The notes under the pieces are model-generated. The model was not told the DNA's origin. It was given only the letters and a program-made list of their open reading frames with translations, and did no database searches. A stretch of 64,000 bases of DNA, taken from NCBI RefSeq assembly GCF_036324505.1, contig NC_086362.1, positions 3,841,043 to 3,905,042 on the forward strand, given 5' to 3'. This document shows, piece by piece, positions 36,101 to 64,000 of this stretch. Source of the stretch: Eleginops maclovinus. Its lineage: Eukaryota > Chordata > Actinopteri > Perciformes > Eleginopidae. Every line of letters starts with the position of its first letter. The first letter of the stretch is position 1. The position numbers and the translations under genes are program-made.

Positions 36101-38593
36101 CACCTTTATCCAGCCGCCTCAATATCCAGCCTCAAATCCACCAGGCTTATCACAAGTCACACTTCTCATTGAAATGACCAGGCCTGCGTTACTTTCTTGG
36201 GTTGTGCCTGTTGCCAGGCAACATTCAGCTTCTTTAGTTTCTGACAGGTAGCTATTTACAGCCTGCAGACAGACACTCTGTTTTCAATTTCAGTTTATTG
36301 GCTCAGGTTCCTCGGATGACAATTCAGAATCTGATACGCAGCGCTTATATTTTCAGAGGTTTTACGCGTCGCTTTTGTTAGATGTGGTCATAGCATTCTG
36401 TCTAATATTCATTTTGCCATTTTAAAGCCCCTGAAACAGCAAAATTAGGTCCTTTTCATTATTTTGTCTCACAGTTATTCTCTGTTGTTAGCATTTGTCT
36501 CATCACAATTAGTCCAAACTCACCACGCAGATGGATTAAATGCTTGAATACATTTCCATTGTGTCCCTTGAGACTTCCAATTTATCTCAATGTGAATTTA
36601 ACAGACCAAGCTTGGATGTTTTCAAGCCCTTTTTAAATAACAAATGCATGTTCTAAACGCCAAACAGCGTGCTCACCCTGCCCGAGAGTATTGTGTTGGT
36701 GATGTCGAACAGCTGGACAGAAAGCATGCAGGTGCAGCACATAAAGGAGGCTGAATCTCAGCGGTGTCCACTAAGCTTATCTGAGCTGTTTTCTTACTTG
36801 TTAATCCGATCAGCCTCCAGCACAAATGTATCTGCGCCGGACAGGCCCACACAGATGGAAATATTATTCAAACGTTTATACACACGCTACGCTGTTACTC
36901 CAGGGTTGTGTATTTAAAATGCCTGCCAATGTCAAAGCCACCTGAATCCATAATACTGCATGTCAGGTAATTATTTAGTAATCCAGTTAGGGGAGGAAAG
37001 GAGGTTTGATATGAAACTCAGCCGATGTCATCGTCACATCTCCTCTACGCCGAGGGAAGCTTCCTGTCCTCGAAACAGAAAGAGGTTACATTCCAATAAT
37101 AATTCTAGTAATTAGTGAGATTATTATTAAAGCGACGGGGAGTAAGTCTGGCTTTTTAGAAGCAGTTCAGTGTGCTACATACATCGAGTGGGAGAGGGGA
37201 GGGGGATGAAGCCGGAGTGTGTGTGTGTTTTGTCCTGTGTACAGTGTGTGTTGTCTATGGATAATTCAGTGTGCTTCACGTGTGCTGCAGTCCCATTCTT
37301 TCTTTCCGTCTCGGTCCGACAGCTGCCGGGTCTCTCTGTCTTCCTGTCCGAGCTAAAGGTGACAGGGCTCGGGTTCGCCTCTGGCATCTGCTGCGAATCA
37401 TTATCAAGTGTTTATTTAAGGCTGCGGAGGTTTTTAGTTACACACTTGGGGCGCTCGGTAACCCAACACCGAGCTTTCAGCGGTAGATGGACACCGTTTA
37501 AATGTTTTACCTGTGACTTACGACGCAGGGGGTAACATGATGCCTCTTGTATAGACAGTCTGAATGTGTGGCCTCTGCCCGAGTTTCTGACCTGATGGAG
37601 GTTTGAACTATTCTAGGTGGGTCAAACACTATTCTTGGTCGTGTAAAGACTGCAAAAAAGCCTCAGAGGCCACAAGTTCAGGCATGGTAACAATGCACAC
37701 TATCCAGGAGCTGTTTCGTCACTACTGTGTTATGTTTAACACATTTTTTTTGACTGGTTATCTTGAGTGTAGCTGTCACTATTTCAGAAACACCTGAGCT
37801 ACATTCTTAAGCTGAGGAAGAATAGATGTGTCCAGGAGTAACCTTTCGTGGCTTAATTCATCCAAATTTAGTTTTCACCTTCTAGTTTTCAGCCAAAAAT
37901 GACTCATAGCTAGCTAACTACAGCAAAATATACCTGCCAGTCGCCTAAATGGAGGGCGAGAAATTGTCTGGCTGTTGGAAAAGTCAAACTCCATGTTTTT
38001 TTTAAATCAAATTAAAGCAAACAGCAGGAAATACGTATCCCTGCTTCTTATGTTTAGACTATCGGCGTCAGTGTGTCACCATCAGATCTAATAGCACGTT
38101 GTCCATTAAAGCTGCTGTTTTAAAATGGCTAGATATGAATATCTGAATGGATTTCCGCCCCGTTGGCTCTGGGATATTAAACAGCGTCACGAGGGGCCGT
38201 TAGGAGAAGCAGACGCTGTAGACGCATAAACGCTCGATGATCTCTAACGCGTCGATCATCGGGCGTAACGCGGCAGAGCGGCGTTAACGACTCGTGTGAG
38301 CGGGCCACGTGTCTACATTCCCCTCACATATTGATCTCGCCTGGCAGCAAATTGCCTCCGACTGTGTGCGAGAGTTAGTAAGCCAGTTTCCATGACCACC
38401 GCCTCCGTCACCTGTGAGATCAGAGCGGCAGAGGCAATCCTATATCTGGCCTCAACGGGAGGCGATGCAGAGGTGACACACACCTGAGACCGGTGTTATT
38501 TTCATCCTCGCAGAGAGAGAGAGAGAGGAGAGAGACGGAGAATGAAAGAAAGCATGTGACGGCGGAAAGAAAATAAATTAGAGAGTGTGCTTT

Positions 38594-38616
38594 TGTTGTT
38601 GTTGTTGTTGTTGTTG
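38594..38616. repeat. (TTG)n trinucleotide repeat
   Basis: Seven to eight TTG units, within about 500 bases of the pcp4l1 stop codon and so possibly in its 3' UTR. Confidence 0.85.
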
Positions 38617-39105
38617 TGCGTTCCCGTTTCATCCACGTTGAAGGATGTGTGCTTGTTCTGTCAGTCGGCAGAGAATCGGTTTTGAGCAACGCTTCTGTCT
38701 GCCTGTGTGCGGGGCTTTGTGTTGCAGGTATAGCGAGGACGGGGGTATCGTGTTCGGGAGCATCGAGGGACACACGGGTGATGTGAAGGGACATTTGTAA
38801 AGGTTAATTTGTCGAGGGGAGGTTAAGTATTTCGTCATGCTAGATTATAAATTCCAAATCTCCACCTTTTTTCTCCTCGTCTTTCTTCCCCCTTCCAACT
38901 CCCTCTTCCTCTATCAGTCGATCTCTCATGCAAAAAGGCGTTTCATGACACTTTGCATAATGTGACAATAGATCCTGAACAATTTAAATCCTTGCTCCGT
39001 CACCCCCCCCAAACCCCTCTCAATCATTTACTGTATTTCTGTACAACTGCGGATTTTTTTTTGGTCTTTTTTCATTTTTTTTCTCATTTAATTTTTCCCG
39101 TCGCT

Positions 39106-55660
<16,555 letters not shown>

Positions 55661-55882
55661 CTTGGAAACGTGAGTTGTGCAGCAGCAGTGGACTTCAGTG
55701 GGGTCTCGTGAGTGGGTTCTTGCCTCCGCGGTTTTTTTTAGCCGGCTTCAGGAGCGATGTGGAGCCGTCACAGAGCTGCAGTGTGTCGGGGAAGAGATGG
55801 AAACTGTGTGTGAAGTGATGCTCAGCTCTCCTCTCTCCGGTACAGATGATGGAAGGAAGCTTCAGTGCGCGTTATGGCACAG

Positions 55883-55913
<31 letters not shown>

Positions 55914-56000
55914 CTCTCTCCCTCTCTCTGTCTCGCCCACTCAGTCTCAACCAGTCACCAGGGAGCAGACTATTGCCCTAGTACAGGGATGTAGGCTAAT
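55661..56000 (-). promoter_or_regulatory. Putative pcp4l1 5' UTR and proximal promoter
   Basis: This sequence lies directly upstream of the MSE start codon (minus strand). A CT-rich microsatellite at 55882-55930 reads as GAGA on the gene strand about 220-270 bp upstream of the ATG. No TATA box was identified. The assignment rests on position alone; the transcription start is unknown. Confidence 0.35.
55882..55930. repeat. (CT)n microsatellite, interrupted
   Basis: CT dinucleotide repeats with single-base interruptions, just upstream of the pcp4l1 first coding exon. Confidence 0.92.
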
Positions 56001-59000
56001 AGCTAGATAATAAGAAGGCTAACCCTGGAGCGTTTTACTCTGCCTCTCACTGAACCGCGTTAATTGATTTTTACTTCCATTTATATTAATTTACTTAATA
56101 ATCTATGCAGTCTATACACTCACAAACACAATATTACAAGGTTTTGTTGGCCTACTGTATTTAATGTGGATTTTGCATCTTTTTACTAAACAGAATTTGT
56201 CTTTTCTCATTATATTTAATCTTCTACATCCCTATTTTGTAAAGCCAGGCAAGAATAGTGCACGACTTCCTTTAAGTAATTTCAAAATAAGGCAATGTGT
56301 TATTATTTTAATTACGATTAAACTATGAAAGCAAAAACAAATGAAGAATAAATCGGTATTTCATGAGAACAAACATGTTTATTCCCGTTTTTATAGCTAT
56401 TACAAAAATAAAACCCATATTGTTCTGGATTTTATTTTGAAGGAAACTGTAGTTACATCCGCTTTTTTCTAAGCGCTCTGCTGACTTGACTCAGTCTGGA
56501 CAGTATATGTTTCTATAGACTGTACACAGAACCAGACTAATTTTTGTTGTATCATTTCTGCTTTTGTTTATTATATTTTTAGAGTCACTTCTAGTAATAA
56601 TCCGGAGTTGTATTTTCAACCCCCTCATACGTGTCTCCACTAGAGGGCGCAGTTGCACCATAAATCATCTCATAAGTGAGTCCTGCTTTGGGGTTTGGAG
56701 GCTGTAAACTCTCTTCAGATGCAGGTGATTATGAAATGGTTCATTAGTGGATGTCTTGAGACCCTCACAAAACTGCAGGAGTCATTAAAGTTGACAATAT
56801 TTCTGCTGCAGTCAGGAAGAACAGCTGAGGTACACTGACGCTTCACATTAAGGCCCCTTAACCTGTGTAGGTACTTAAGGTGTACTCAGAGTCATGTTTA
56901 ACCTGCAGATTGTTGAGACATCACATGAACAACATCTAAAAAATCACTGTTATTTGTGACATTTCCCAATTCACCATGGAGCTGGGAGCCATCAGAAACA
57001 ACATCACATCCATGTATTTTATACCCAGCCAACTATACATGGCTTTTTATCTCATAAATGATCTATACCTATTGCCAAAACACAGTTCCAGTTATTAAAA
57101 CTCATAGAAATTATAGTTAATGTACTGAAATTGTTCTAACAGTATTATTATTATTTCTGTTGTGTGCTGCTTCTACTGTAAAGCACTCTGAACTGCATGA
57201 ACTGTGTACAGGAAGTGCTGTACAAACAAAGTTATTATTAGTATATTACATGTAGCCATAATCCCAAGACAACACGTCAGACACTATTCCCAAAGGCCCC
57301 AAACTTTCCTTATTACAGTTAGTCTCAAATGTCTTTATTCATACGCCTTTACTACGTATTTGAATAAGCTGGAGATGGAATGATGACCCTCTATCCTGTT
57401 ATTCTAGTCAAATCCACAAGAGGGCCCCCTTCTCTAAGAGTTGTTTGAAGCTGCTTGATTCACACCGTGTACTGAAGCATCATAAATACTCCCATTGACA
57501 TTCACATGGGTTAAGAGCATTGAATAAAGGGGAATGGCATCGGGTGTAGAAAGACATAAAAACGAAATACAGGTTTATTTTGTTTGTGTTTATTTATTTC
57601 TAATGTGTTTTATTTTTTATTTTTTTATCTGTCCACAAAGTCATATTAGTCACTACTATGTTAGATCAGTTTTTCCCTCACTGCAATGGCAGTCAACTAC
57701 ACAAGAGCCCAAACCCAGCGTGGCCCCCTCCCCTGGCGGAGATTTGTCTTTTCACAATGAAACAACACCTTCAGTAAGATCAGAAGAACAGACACAGTAT
57801 ACGCAGGATCAGTCAATAGGATATCAGCTGATTCACAATCAGGAGATAAGGTGCAACTTTCACACGGAGCCACATGGTATTCTATTGAAGTGCAAATGTA
57901 AAGGGATAGTTTGTTTTGGAGACCATTTTGCCTTTTATTCCAACTAAACTCAAGGGTGTTTCATTATGTTGGTTTAAGTTCACCAACTGTCCATTTTTGG
58001 AGGAATAGAAGGGGCTCATTCAGTAGCTTTCAGAAGAGCTTCCACTGATCTAATGCATGACCTTGAATGGGCATAACTGGCGTACGTTCAACCTTAGTAA
58101 CTAGACAAAACAATCTTCAAAAAACTGTTGGCACATGTGCTGCTTTTAAAAAGCCTTTTTTGTTGTGCAAGAAATTTGGGAATGGAGTTTGAGTCAAAGG
58201 CTGCCTTTTTTACATTCAAACCTCCAGAAGAAAGTTTGTTTGGAAAAGGTGTCATCACCTTGGACATTTTCGTCATTAGACATCTAGATTGATTGGCAGG
58301 CTGCTTTATTCCCATCTGCCGGTGGGAGGAGTGGAAGGGACCAGCACTCGGGTTTGTGCTCTCTTTAAAAAAACACAACATCTCTAGTGCTATCTGTACA
58401 ACATTCAACAACACATTTCTCTTGTTTTTTTTTCTTCTTTGTTTTTTTAACCATAATGCCAAAACAATAATAATTATCATTATAAGAAGAGCATTTTTCC
58501 ATCTCAACGGCATTGAACAAACACCACACAAACGGAAATAAAAATCTAATAAAGGCCTCAATACCAGATAGTACACGTCACCTTCAAGTGGTGCTAGAGA
58601 TTTAGACAGCTTACGGACGAGAGAGCGACAGGGAGGAAGAGCAAGCACGACAGAAAGGAGGACGGGTTAAAGAAAGAAAGTGAATTATTTAGGTTTTTCA
58701 AGTTGCTTTAGTGTCACCTAAGGACATGTTTTGGCACCTTTTTTTAAAGATTAAATATAAGAGACTTGGGCTTTGGTTTACAAAGGGTTAGTATTAAGAC
58801 CAAAAGTCTAACCCTACATCTACAATTTACCTGTCTAAAGGTTAGGTAGTCTATTCTTTTCAAGAGTCTAGCCATGCTAGATTGTAATAAGGCCTAGTGA
58901 CCTTGTTTAAGGCCGATCAGGCCTGAACAGTAGAGAGAAATCATGTATGAATACAGGCCCCCCCCCCCAGGAGAGAGAGGCCAAGAGGTACAGACACGAG

Positions 59001-61175
59001 AAAAAGATTAAGGAAATGAGCGGATGTGATGAAGAGGAAGAGAAATGAGGGGAGGTGGAAGGACAGAGACGGAGAGGAAGAAAGAGTGTGTAGATATAGG
59101 CTAAGTGCTTTTGGTGAGTTTTACAAAATACACCAGGAAGTGCTTGAAACAGAAGGCACGATGGCATTGACAGTAGTTGTTAAGGAGACACCACTAAGGG
59201 ACTTTCACTACAAAACTCATAAGGTGCTCTAAAAAAAGGAACTTAAACACATTGATGCACATTAAGGAGTGGTTGCAACCATAGAAAACCCCATCAACAA
59301 GTAGTCTACGTGGATAAATAGTCACCAGTGTGAGGGGATATTACTGAATCACATTCATGTTTTGACTTAAATATACCTTCAGAACACAATCATTCACGAT
59401 AACGGACTGGTTTCATTAATAGCAGTAGATGCGTTGATTTTGAACGTGAACTTTCTGCAACAACCGGTTCAATGGTTGGATATTTATGACACTGATTGAC
59501 GGATTTTGACTAATCGATGGGGTAAATCTATCGAAACCACGGCTTCACACATTTGAAACAACAACAGAAAGTGACGACTTCCATTGAGAAAACGTTTGGT
59601 CTATCGATAAAGTCAGAATAAAAACAACTACTTTGGGAACTCAAACCTTGCACAGTGCTCTGTATAGACATTCCAACTAGTCTTAGCTCACAAACATTAT
59701 AATCAATATTACCTATATTGATAACCTTTTTCTGTAAGCATCTTGAAACGAAAATAAACAAAAGTCTGCTTTTTTTTCTTGTCTTTATAAAAGCTACACA
59801 TATTCTACTGGGATGTCTATGCATTTGTTAGTGTTTTAATAATTACTCCTACCATTGTCTTTTCTTATAAAAAAGAAGAGAGGGTATCTACTCGTCTAAC
59901 AGACACCAAACCCTCAAGAGTACAGGTTGTTTCTCCGATTTAGTCCTGCTTTCTTTCTCGTTCTCTACCTTGTATCTCCTCTCCTATGGAGAAATTGTTT
60001 TTCTTTTTTGACACAGTTGTAAAGTCTCTGTCTCTTTAGGGTGTGTCAGTTGATTGTGTTCGGGGGCTGGGGCAACGTCCCTTTGGCCCTCAAATAGACA
60101 TCCGCTCTTAGTTTTGTTCATTTTCCACGCATCTATGTTGCCTTGGCAAGCCTACCCACATTTGGCGGCATTGTAAACACTGATTTCTGAACTGTGACCC
60201 TTTTTATAGCTCAGTCTATGACCTATTATGTATTTTTTCTTTTCTTTTCGAGCTGAGCCACAAACGTCTACCATCTCGGTCAAGGACATAAGCTGCGATG
60301 TAGCATTTCTTTAACAACTTAACTATTCACAACACCCTAGAACCACTTTTAACAAATATACTGTACTTAAATTGTTTTAAACTGTATATTCAGATAAAAT
60401 GAATGACCTATCAGAGCCTCGATGTGCAGGAATAGCAGAGACTCTCTCAACAACGCACATGAACAGGCACTAACTCATAAAAGAAAAATATTACAAACGT
60501 TTCTTTCTGTTTTTCTTAAGGACAATCATGTAGAAACACTTTTCAGACAAACAAGGCAGTGATATATAGTTGAGGGAAAGCACGCAGCCTGCAATAGTTA
60601 CCTCATGCCTTTTAAAATAATACCAAATATCTTAGCTGAGGTTAACAGCTTGAACATTTCTGGACTCAACAACATATGTGTCGTTTGAGGAGGAATGTGA
60701 ACTGTTCAGTGGTCAGTCAGGAGAGCAACTCTTCACAGCTGGCTTTAGCTCGATCAGTATAGTAGTCTTCGGGTAAACAGTCCATTAATAATGTAAAATA
60801 AATGTGTGTGGAATGATGCGCTCGATTTTATGCAAGGTTCTTTAACTGATCGAATAGGCGATTATCTTAAAAGTCAACCATCTTGGAGAGAAGTTCAAAG
60901 AAAAATGGAAAAAGTGGCAAACAAAATCCTGAAAAGGTACTTCTAAGCTCTTTTGTACAGGAAGTTGGCCACACTGTCAGAAGTGAAGTTGACGAGTGAT
61001 GTCGAAGGGAAAATAACAGCTGTGATGTTTCTCTCTGTCCTTTTTTAAAACCCCAGGAGTCAGGAATCCTGTTAGCTCTGCAAAGCTCCCTGCCCTTTCT
61101 GTAATTCTCTGTTAAATGTGGTTGAGAAACATTGAACCGAACTCTCCAATTAAAATGGTTTCATCCCGAAGCATT
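56001..61175. other. Intergenic DNA and presumed 3' UTR of the zinc-finger gene
   Basis: No coding gene recognised. Sequence just below 61176 follows the zinc-finger stop codon and is AT-rich, as expected of a long 3' UTR, but I cannot fix its end. Minus-strand AATAAA candidates exist (for example plus-strand TTTATT near 58305 and 57590). Frames at 57534-57947 (plus) and 58094-58648 (minus) were judged non-coding. Confidence 0.4.
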
Positions 61176-64000
61176 TTAATCTGTTAAGATGCTTTCCTCC
61201 TCTCCCACCATGTGGTTGGAGCTGAGCGCTGGGGATAGAGCGAGGGACATCCTCAGATCCTGGTCCTCTGAATCCTCCACACTGCTGTTCTCCAAATTAT
61301 CATCCAATTCGTCCTCTTGGTCTTCATCATCATCATCCTCCATCTTTCCCTTGAGTGCCAGATCGCCTCTTAAATTCTTGGATCCTGGGGCCACATCTGG
61401 GTGGTCAAGGATGTCGTTATGATGGTCTTCTGTATCCTCAGAGAGCCCGTTCAGGGTCTTGGCATTTGTTGAGGACCATTCCTCCAGGGGTGGCTGGGAC
61501 TCGGTTGCGTTCCTCCATATTGTCAGAGAGTCGAGATTGGACTGTTCCATCCTGGTTTTTGCGGCCTTTAGGGCTCCATCGCCATCCAAGATGGTGGAAG
61601 GGGCTCTTTTGCGCCTGGACTTACTGGTGTGGTTGACCTGGAGGTGCATGGCCATGAGCTCGGCTGAGGAAGTACGGAAAGGGCAGAACAAACACTGGCT
61701 CAGTTTGACACCTGTTGAACTATCTCCTCCATCCACTCCGACAACTCCTCCCTCTCCTACGCTCATGACTCCATCCTCCTCCATGCCTCCGAGGCCAGGT
61801 GAGGGCCGACGAGACAGATCCAGTGGTTCGAACCCGCCCTCATGAGTTGAAGGCGCAGGGCCTTCCTTGTCATTTGACGGTTGGACCATTCGGCTTGTAG
61901 TGAGGGGCTTACGACGGGACACTTTAGGGGCTTTTGGTGGGGGAGACTCCCTGATCCAGCCTCCTTCCATTCCACCTTGGTAAAGGGCGCCCATCACCCC
62001 GGAGAGATACCTGTACTGTGTCTCCAAGTCGACATCCCTTAGAGCCGCCAAGGCCTTCCTGTGCTCCCGCTGGTCTGGAAGCCCCAGGAGCCAGGACTGC
62101 TGGCTGGGCAGAGAGGAGGCGTTGTCGGTCGGACCCCGGTTGACCGGGCCATGGTTGAGGTGGGATCGGCGCTGCTTGGCCAGCCCTGAGGATCCAGAGG
62201 TCAGACTGTTGAGTGTGGAGGTGAGACCACTGGAGGAGGAATTGGAGGAGGCTGACAGGGCGTTGCGTTGCTCCCTGTGGTGCCGCTGGAGGTGGTACTT
62301 CAAGGAGCCGGACTGGGTACCCGCATAGTCACAGTGGGGACATTTGTAGGGTCTCTCACCTAAAGAAAATAAGAAACAGCACAAAATTCAGGAAATGGTA
62401 CTTGAGTTTCAGCACACGTAATATCAAATCTCAATGACCCTCTACTTGAGGATGTTTTGGCTCAATCACAATACATCACTTACACTTTAAGTGCTTACCC
62501 TTTTTGAAACCTTCCTTTTGTAAATGATATTACAACTTAAAACACCAGCAGTAACTCACAAAATAACTGGCATGGTTCTTTAAACCATGTAGAGTGATAG
62601 ATGTAGTGACACGTTTAAAAGGGAGATGGCAGTATTTCATCACTGATTACACATTACCCTGCTCGGAGAGATAAAGAGGAGGGGGAATCAAGCTGGAGGC
62701 AAATCAACAGCAGGAAACATATTGGACCTAAAATGCGTAAATTATCTAATTCCCAGGAAGAAATACAACACACAAAGACCCCAGCCCTATTGATGAATGC
62801 AGATGTTCATGCAAATGTATGAACTATTTGATTTTGTTGCTGGAAAACTCTCGAGGGGCAATAATCTCAAGAGGACTGTAATATCAAGAGAGTATTATTA
62901 TAATTTGATGCCTTCACTTAAATTACTGACCATGTGGTAATCACTTGATGGCACCAAAAAGCAATAGGAGAAAAAGAGCGGTGTGCTATCATGAATAATA
63001 CAGCTGTGATTCGATTGGTCCTGTCAGCTATAGAAGGTTATTCATAATGACAGTATTAAATAGATTTGACTGAATGCTTTTTGGGCACGGTCTTTGCTGG
63101 AAAGACTTGGAGGTGCTCCAGTCGCTGGAGATGGGTGGCATCTCAGAGAATAGAAGAGGGGTCTTTATTTTGATCGAATACATCAAGCGCAGGAGACGAA
63201 TAATACAAAAATGGCAATGACTGATGCTGATAAAGTCTTATGAATATGGATCATTAATTAAGAGTGTGGGTGAGTGCTGTGAGAGTTCCCAATTTTCACT
63301 AATGTCCTACTCACTTATCACCAGAAATGTATTATTATTATTATTATTATTATTTATTATTTACTGTTGAAAAGGCCTTTTAGTGTCTGTTGAAGTGCCT
63401 CTGTGTTAAAGTCAATTTAAGGTGAACAACTACAAATTGACTTGCTTCCAAAAAGGATCAGATAATGTGAATTTTTTTGAAAGATTAACCCTCAAACTGT
63501 CATGATGTTAACATAAAAATCATCATATTTGATCTCAAAAAGCAACCGAATGTTTCCAAATTTAGAGTTAGGCAACTTACTTGAGACTATTACCTTTTTT
63601 CTTTGTGGTGAGGTTACACGCTAGTGATAGAAGTGAGATTTTTACTGAGATTTAACCAAATGTAATCCCTGGAGTGGCTTGATTTTTCCTCAAAAACTGC
63701 TCTTAATATACCCTTGAGCAAGGCAGTTAACCAGGAGTTGCTCCAGTGGGGGCTGCTCGGTCGCCTGCAGTAGAGGGCTATCATTAGCGCTGGCCAGCTC
63801 TCTCGGGTGAACGTGTTTTAAAAAAAGAAAAATGTAGAGCTGCTAAAGCGAGGATGCTCAATGAAACCTTTCCAGGGATTTTTTTTCTAAAGGTTACAAT
63901 AAATAGATGTGGTTTGTTAAACTCACAGCAGTTTCTCACCTGTGTGAACTCTCAGGTGCACTTTGAGATGGTGTGAAGAGCGGAAGGCTTTACCACAGTA
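61176..64000 (-). CDS. C2H2 zinc-finger transcriptional repressor, ZNF219/ZNF536 type, 3' part (window-truncated)
   Basis: Two exons are visible. 63940-64000 runs off the window and encodes the end of a C2H2 finger (YCGKAFRSSHHLKVHLRVHTG). The terminal exon 61176-62359 joins in phase 1 to give HTGERPYKCPHCDYAGTQ and ends at a stop at 61176-61178. The visible C-terminal ~394 residues contain: the finger CPHCDYAGTQSGSLKYHLQRHH; a Ser/Thr-rich linker; a conserved block (MEGGWIRESPPPKAPKVSRR); EPLDLSRR, a PxDLS-type CtBP-binding motif; an atypical finger (CLFCPFRTSSAELMAMHLQVNH); a basic stretch KSRRKR (possible nuclear signal); and a strongly acidic tail (DDDDEDQEDELDDNLE). The combination of CDYAGTQSxSLKYHL with RESPPPKxxKVSRRKPL and PLDLS is the ZNF219/ZNF536 family signature as I know it. 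Which of the two it is I cannot decide from this part. Predicted role: nuclear DNA-binding repressor recruiting CtBP. Confidence 0.88.
62360..63939 (-). other. Last intron of the zinc-finger gene
   Basis: Bounded by GTGAGA (donor at 63939) and tttctttag (acceptor at 62360). It contains (ATT)n at 63331-63356. A fragment at about 63709-63780 (cttgagcaaggcagttaacc, then ttgctccagtggg) resembles a SINE body with the 'ctgagcaagac' motif. Otherwise nothing recognised. Confidence 0.75.
63331..63356. repeat. (ATT)n trinucleotide repeat
   Basis: About eight ATT units inside the zinc-finger gene intron. Confidence 0.9.

Larger units (their letters stand above)
25711..38900. other. 13-kb gene-poor region
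   Basis: No coding gene recognised on either strand. The left edge (25711-25860) is the presumed promoter and 5' UTR of TRIM-D, and the right end probably includes the pcp4l1 3' UTR. Open frames here are short, lack domains and often run through simple repeats. A possible non-coding exon end (tcaaacGTGAGTAC at about 27441-27450, plus strand) is a good donor sequence but has no partner I can identify. Simple repeats: (AT)n near 26150, (GT)n at 29727-29751, poly-C at 30126-30144, GGA repeats near 34625, (TTG)n at 38594-38616. Confidence 0.5.

Noticed and set aside
38420..38794. 124-aa minus-strand frame near the pcp4l1 3' end
   Set aside because: It includes translation of the (TTG)n repeat as poly-Thr and of GA-rich DNA as Ser/Leu runs; it is likely part of the pcp4l1 3' UTR.
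57534..57947. 137-aa plus-strand frame with a hydrophobic segment
   Set aside because: The hydrophobic part is low-complexity T-rich DNA (repeated F/Y/L), no domain or splice context was found, and composition matches non-coding flanks.
58094..58648. 184-aa minus-strand frame
   Set aside because: Low-complexity stretches (poly-I, KKQRRKKNK) from AT-rich DNA; no recognisable domain; lies downstream of the zinc-finger gene where a 3' UTR is expected.

Overview
The window looks like teleost fish nuclear DNA. Genes are split by GT..AG introns, intergenic DNA is AT-rich and microsatellite-rich, and fish-style hAT, SINE and LINE-tail repeats are present. The leftmost 26 kb is a head-to-tail cluster of TRIM-family E3 ubiquitin-ligase genes of the fish-expanded TRIM25/bloodthirsty type. 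All assignments come from reading the sequence; no searches were run.

Layout. (1) 0.67-25.7 kb: four minus-strand TRIM genes. TRIM-A (667-3046) is full length but has a +1 frameshift in its SPRY domain and a decayed second B-box. TRIM-B (6207-7293) keeps RING, B-boxes and a short coiled coil but has no B30.2/SPRY exon. TRIM-C (11789-14772) is intact, with a long charged and proline-rich insert between RING and B-box. TRIM-D (17203-25710) is intact, starts from a 7-nt coding exon and has an extra intron before B-box 2. Splicing is conserved between copies: 96-nt and 225/234-nt coiled-coil exons, a 145/148-nt exon, a 27-nt exon and a terminal SPRY exon.

(2) Between TRIM-B and TRIM-C lies the only plus-strand gene candidate, an intronless ORF (8014-8568) for a 184-aa protein of unknown family with a C-terminal membrane anchor. 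Immediately upstream are a (TG)n tract and a 29-bp minisatellite. Each minisatellite unit carries TTCTAGAA, a heat-shock-factor-type palindrome, and TGATGTCA, a CRE/ATF-like site. This is the most novel-looking locus in the window.

(3) 25.8-39.1 kb: no gene recognised. (4) 39.1-55.7 kb: pcp4l1 on the minus strand, with three coding exons encoding 65 aa and ending in an IQ motif. Its introns hold microsatellites, including a roughly 197-bp GT tract, a TIR transposon with a SINE nested in it, and a second inverted SINE copy. (5) 55.7-61.2 kb: no coding gene recognised; the distal part is probably the 3' UTR of the next gene. (6) 61.2 kb to the window end: the 3' part of a C2H2 zinc-finger repressor gene of ZNF219/ZNF536 type, minus strand and cut by the window edge.

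Functionally the TRIM genes are a tandem innate-immunity or ubiquitin-ligase expansion showing birth-and-death evolution (one frameshifted copy, one lacking SPRY). pcp4l1 (calmodulin-binding, neuronal) and the zinc-finger repressor look like ordinary single-copy neighbours.
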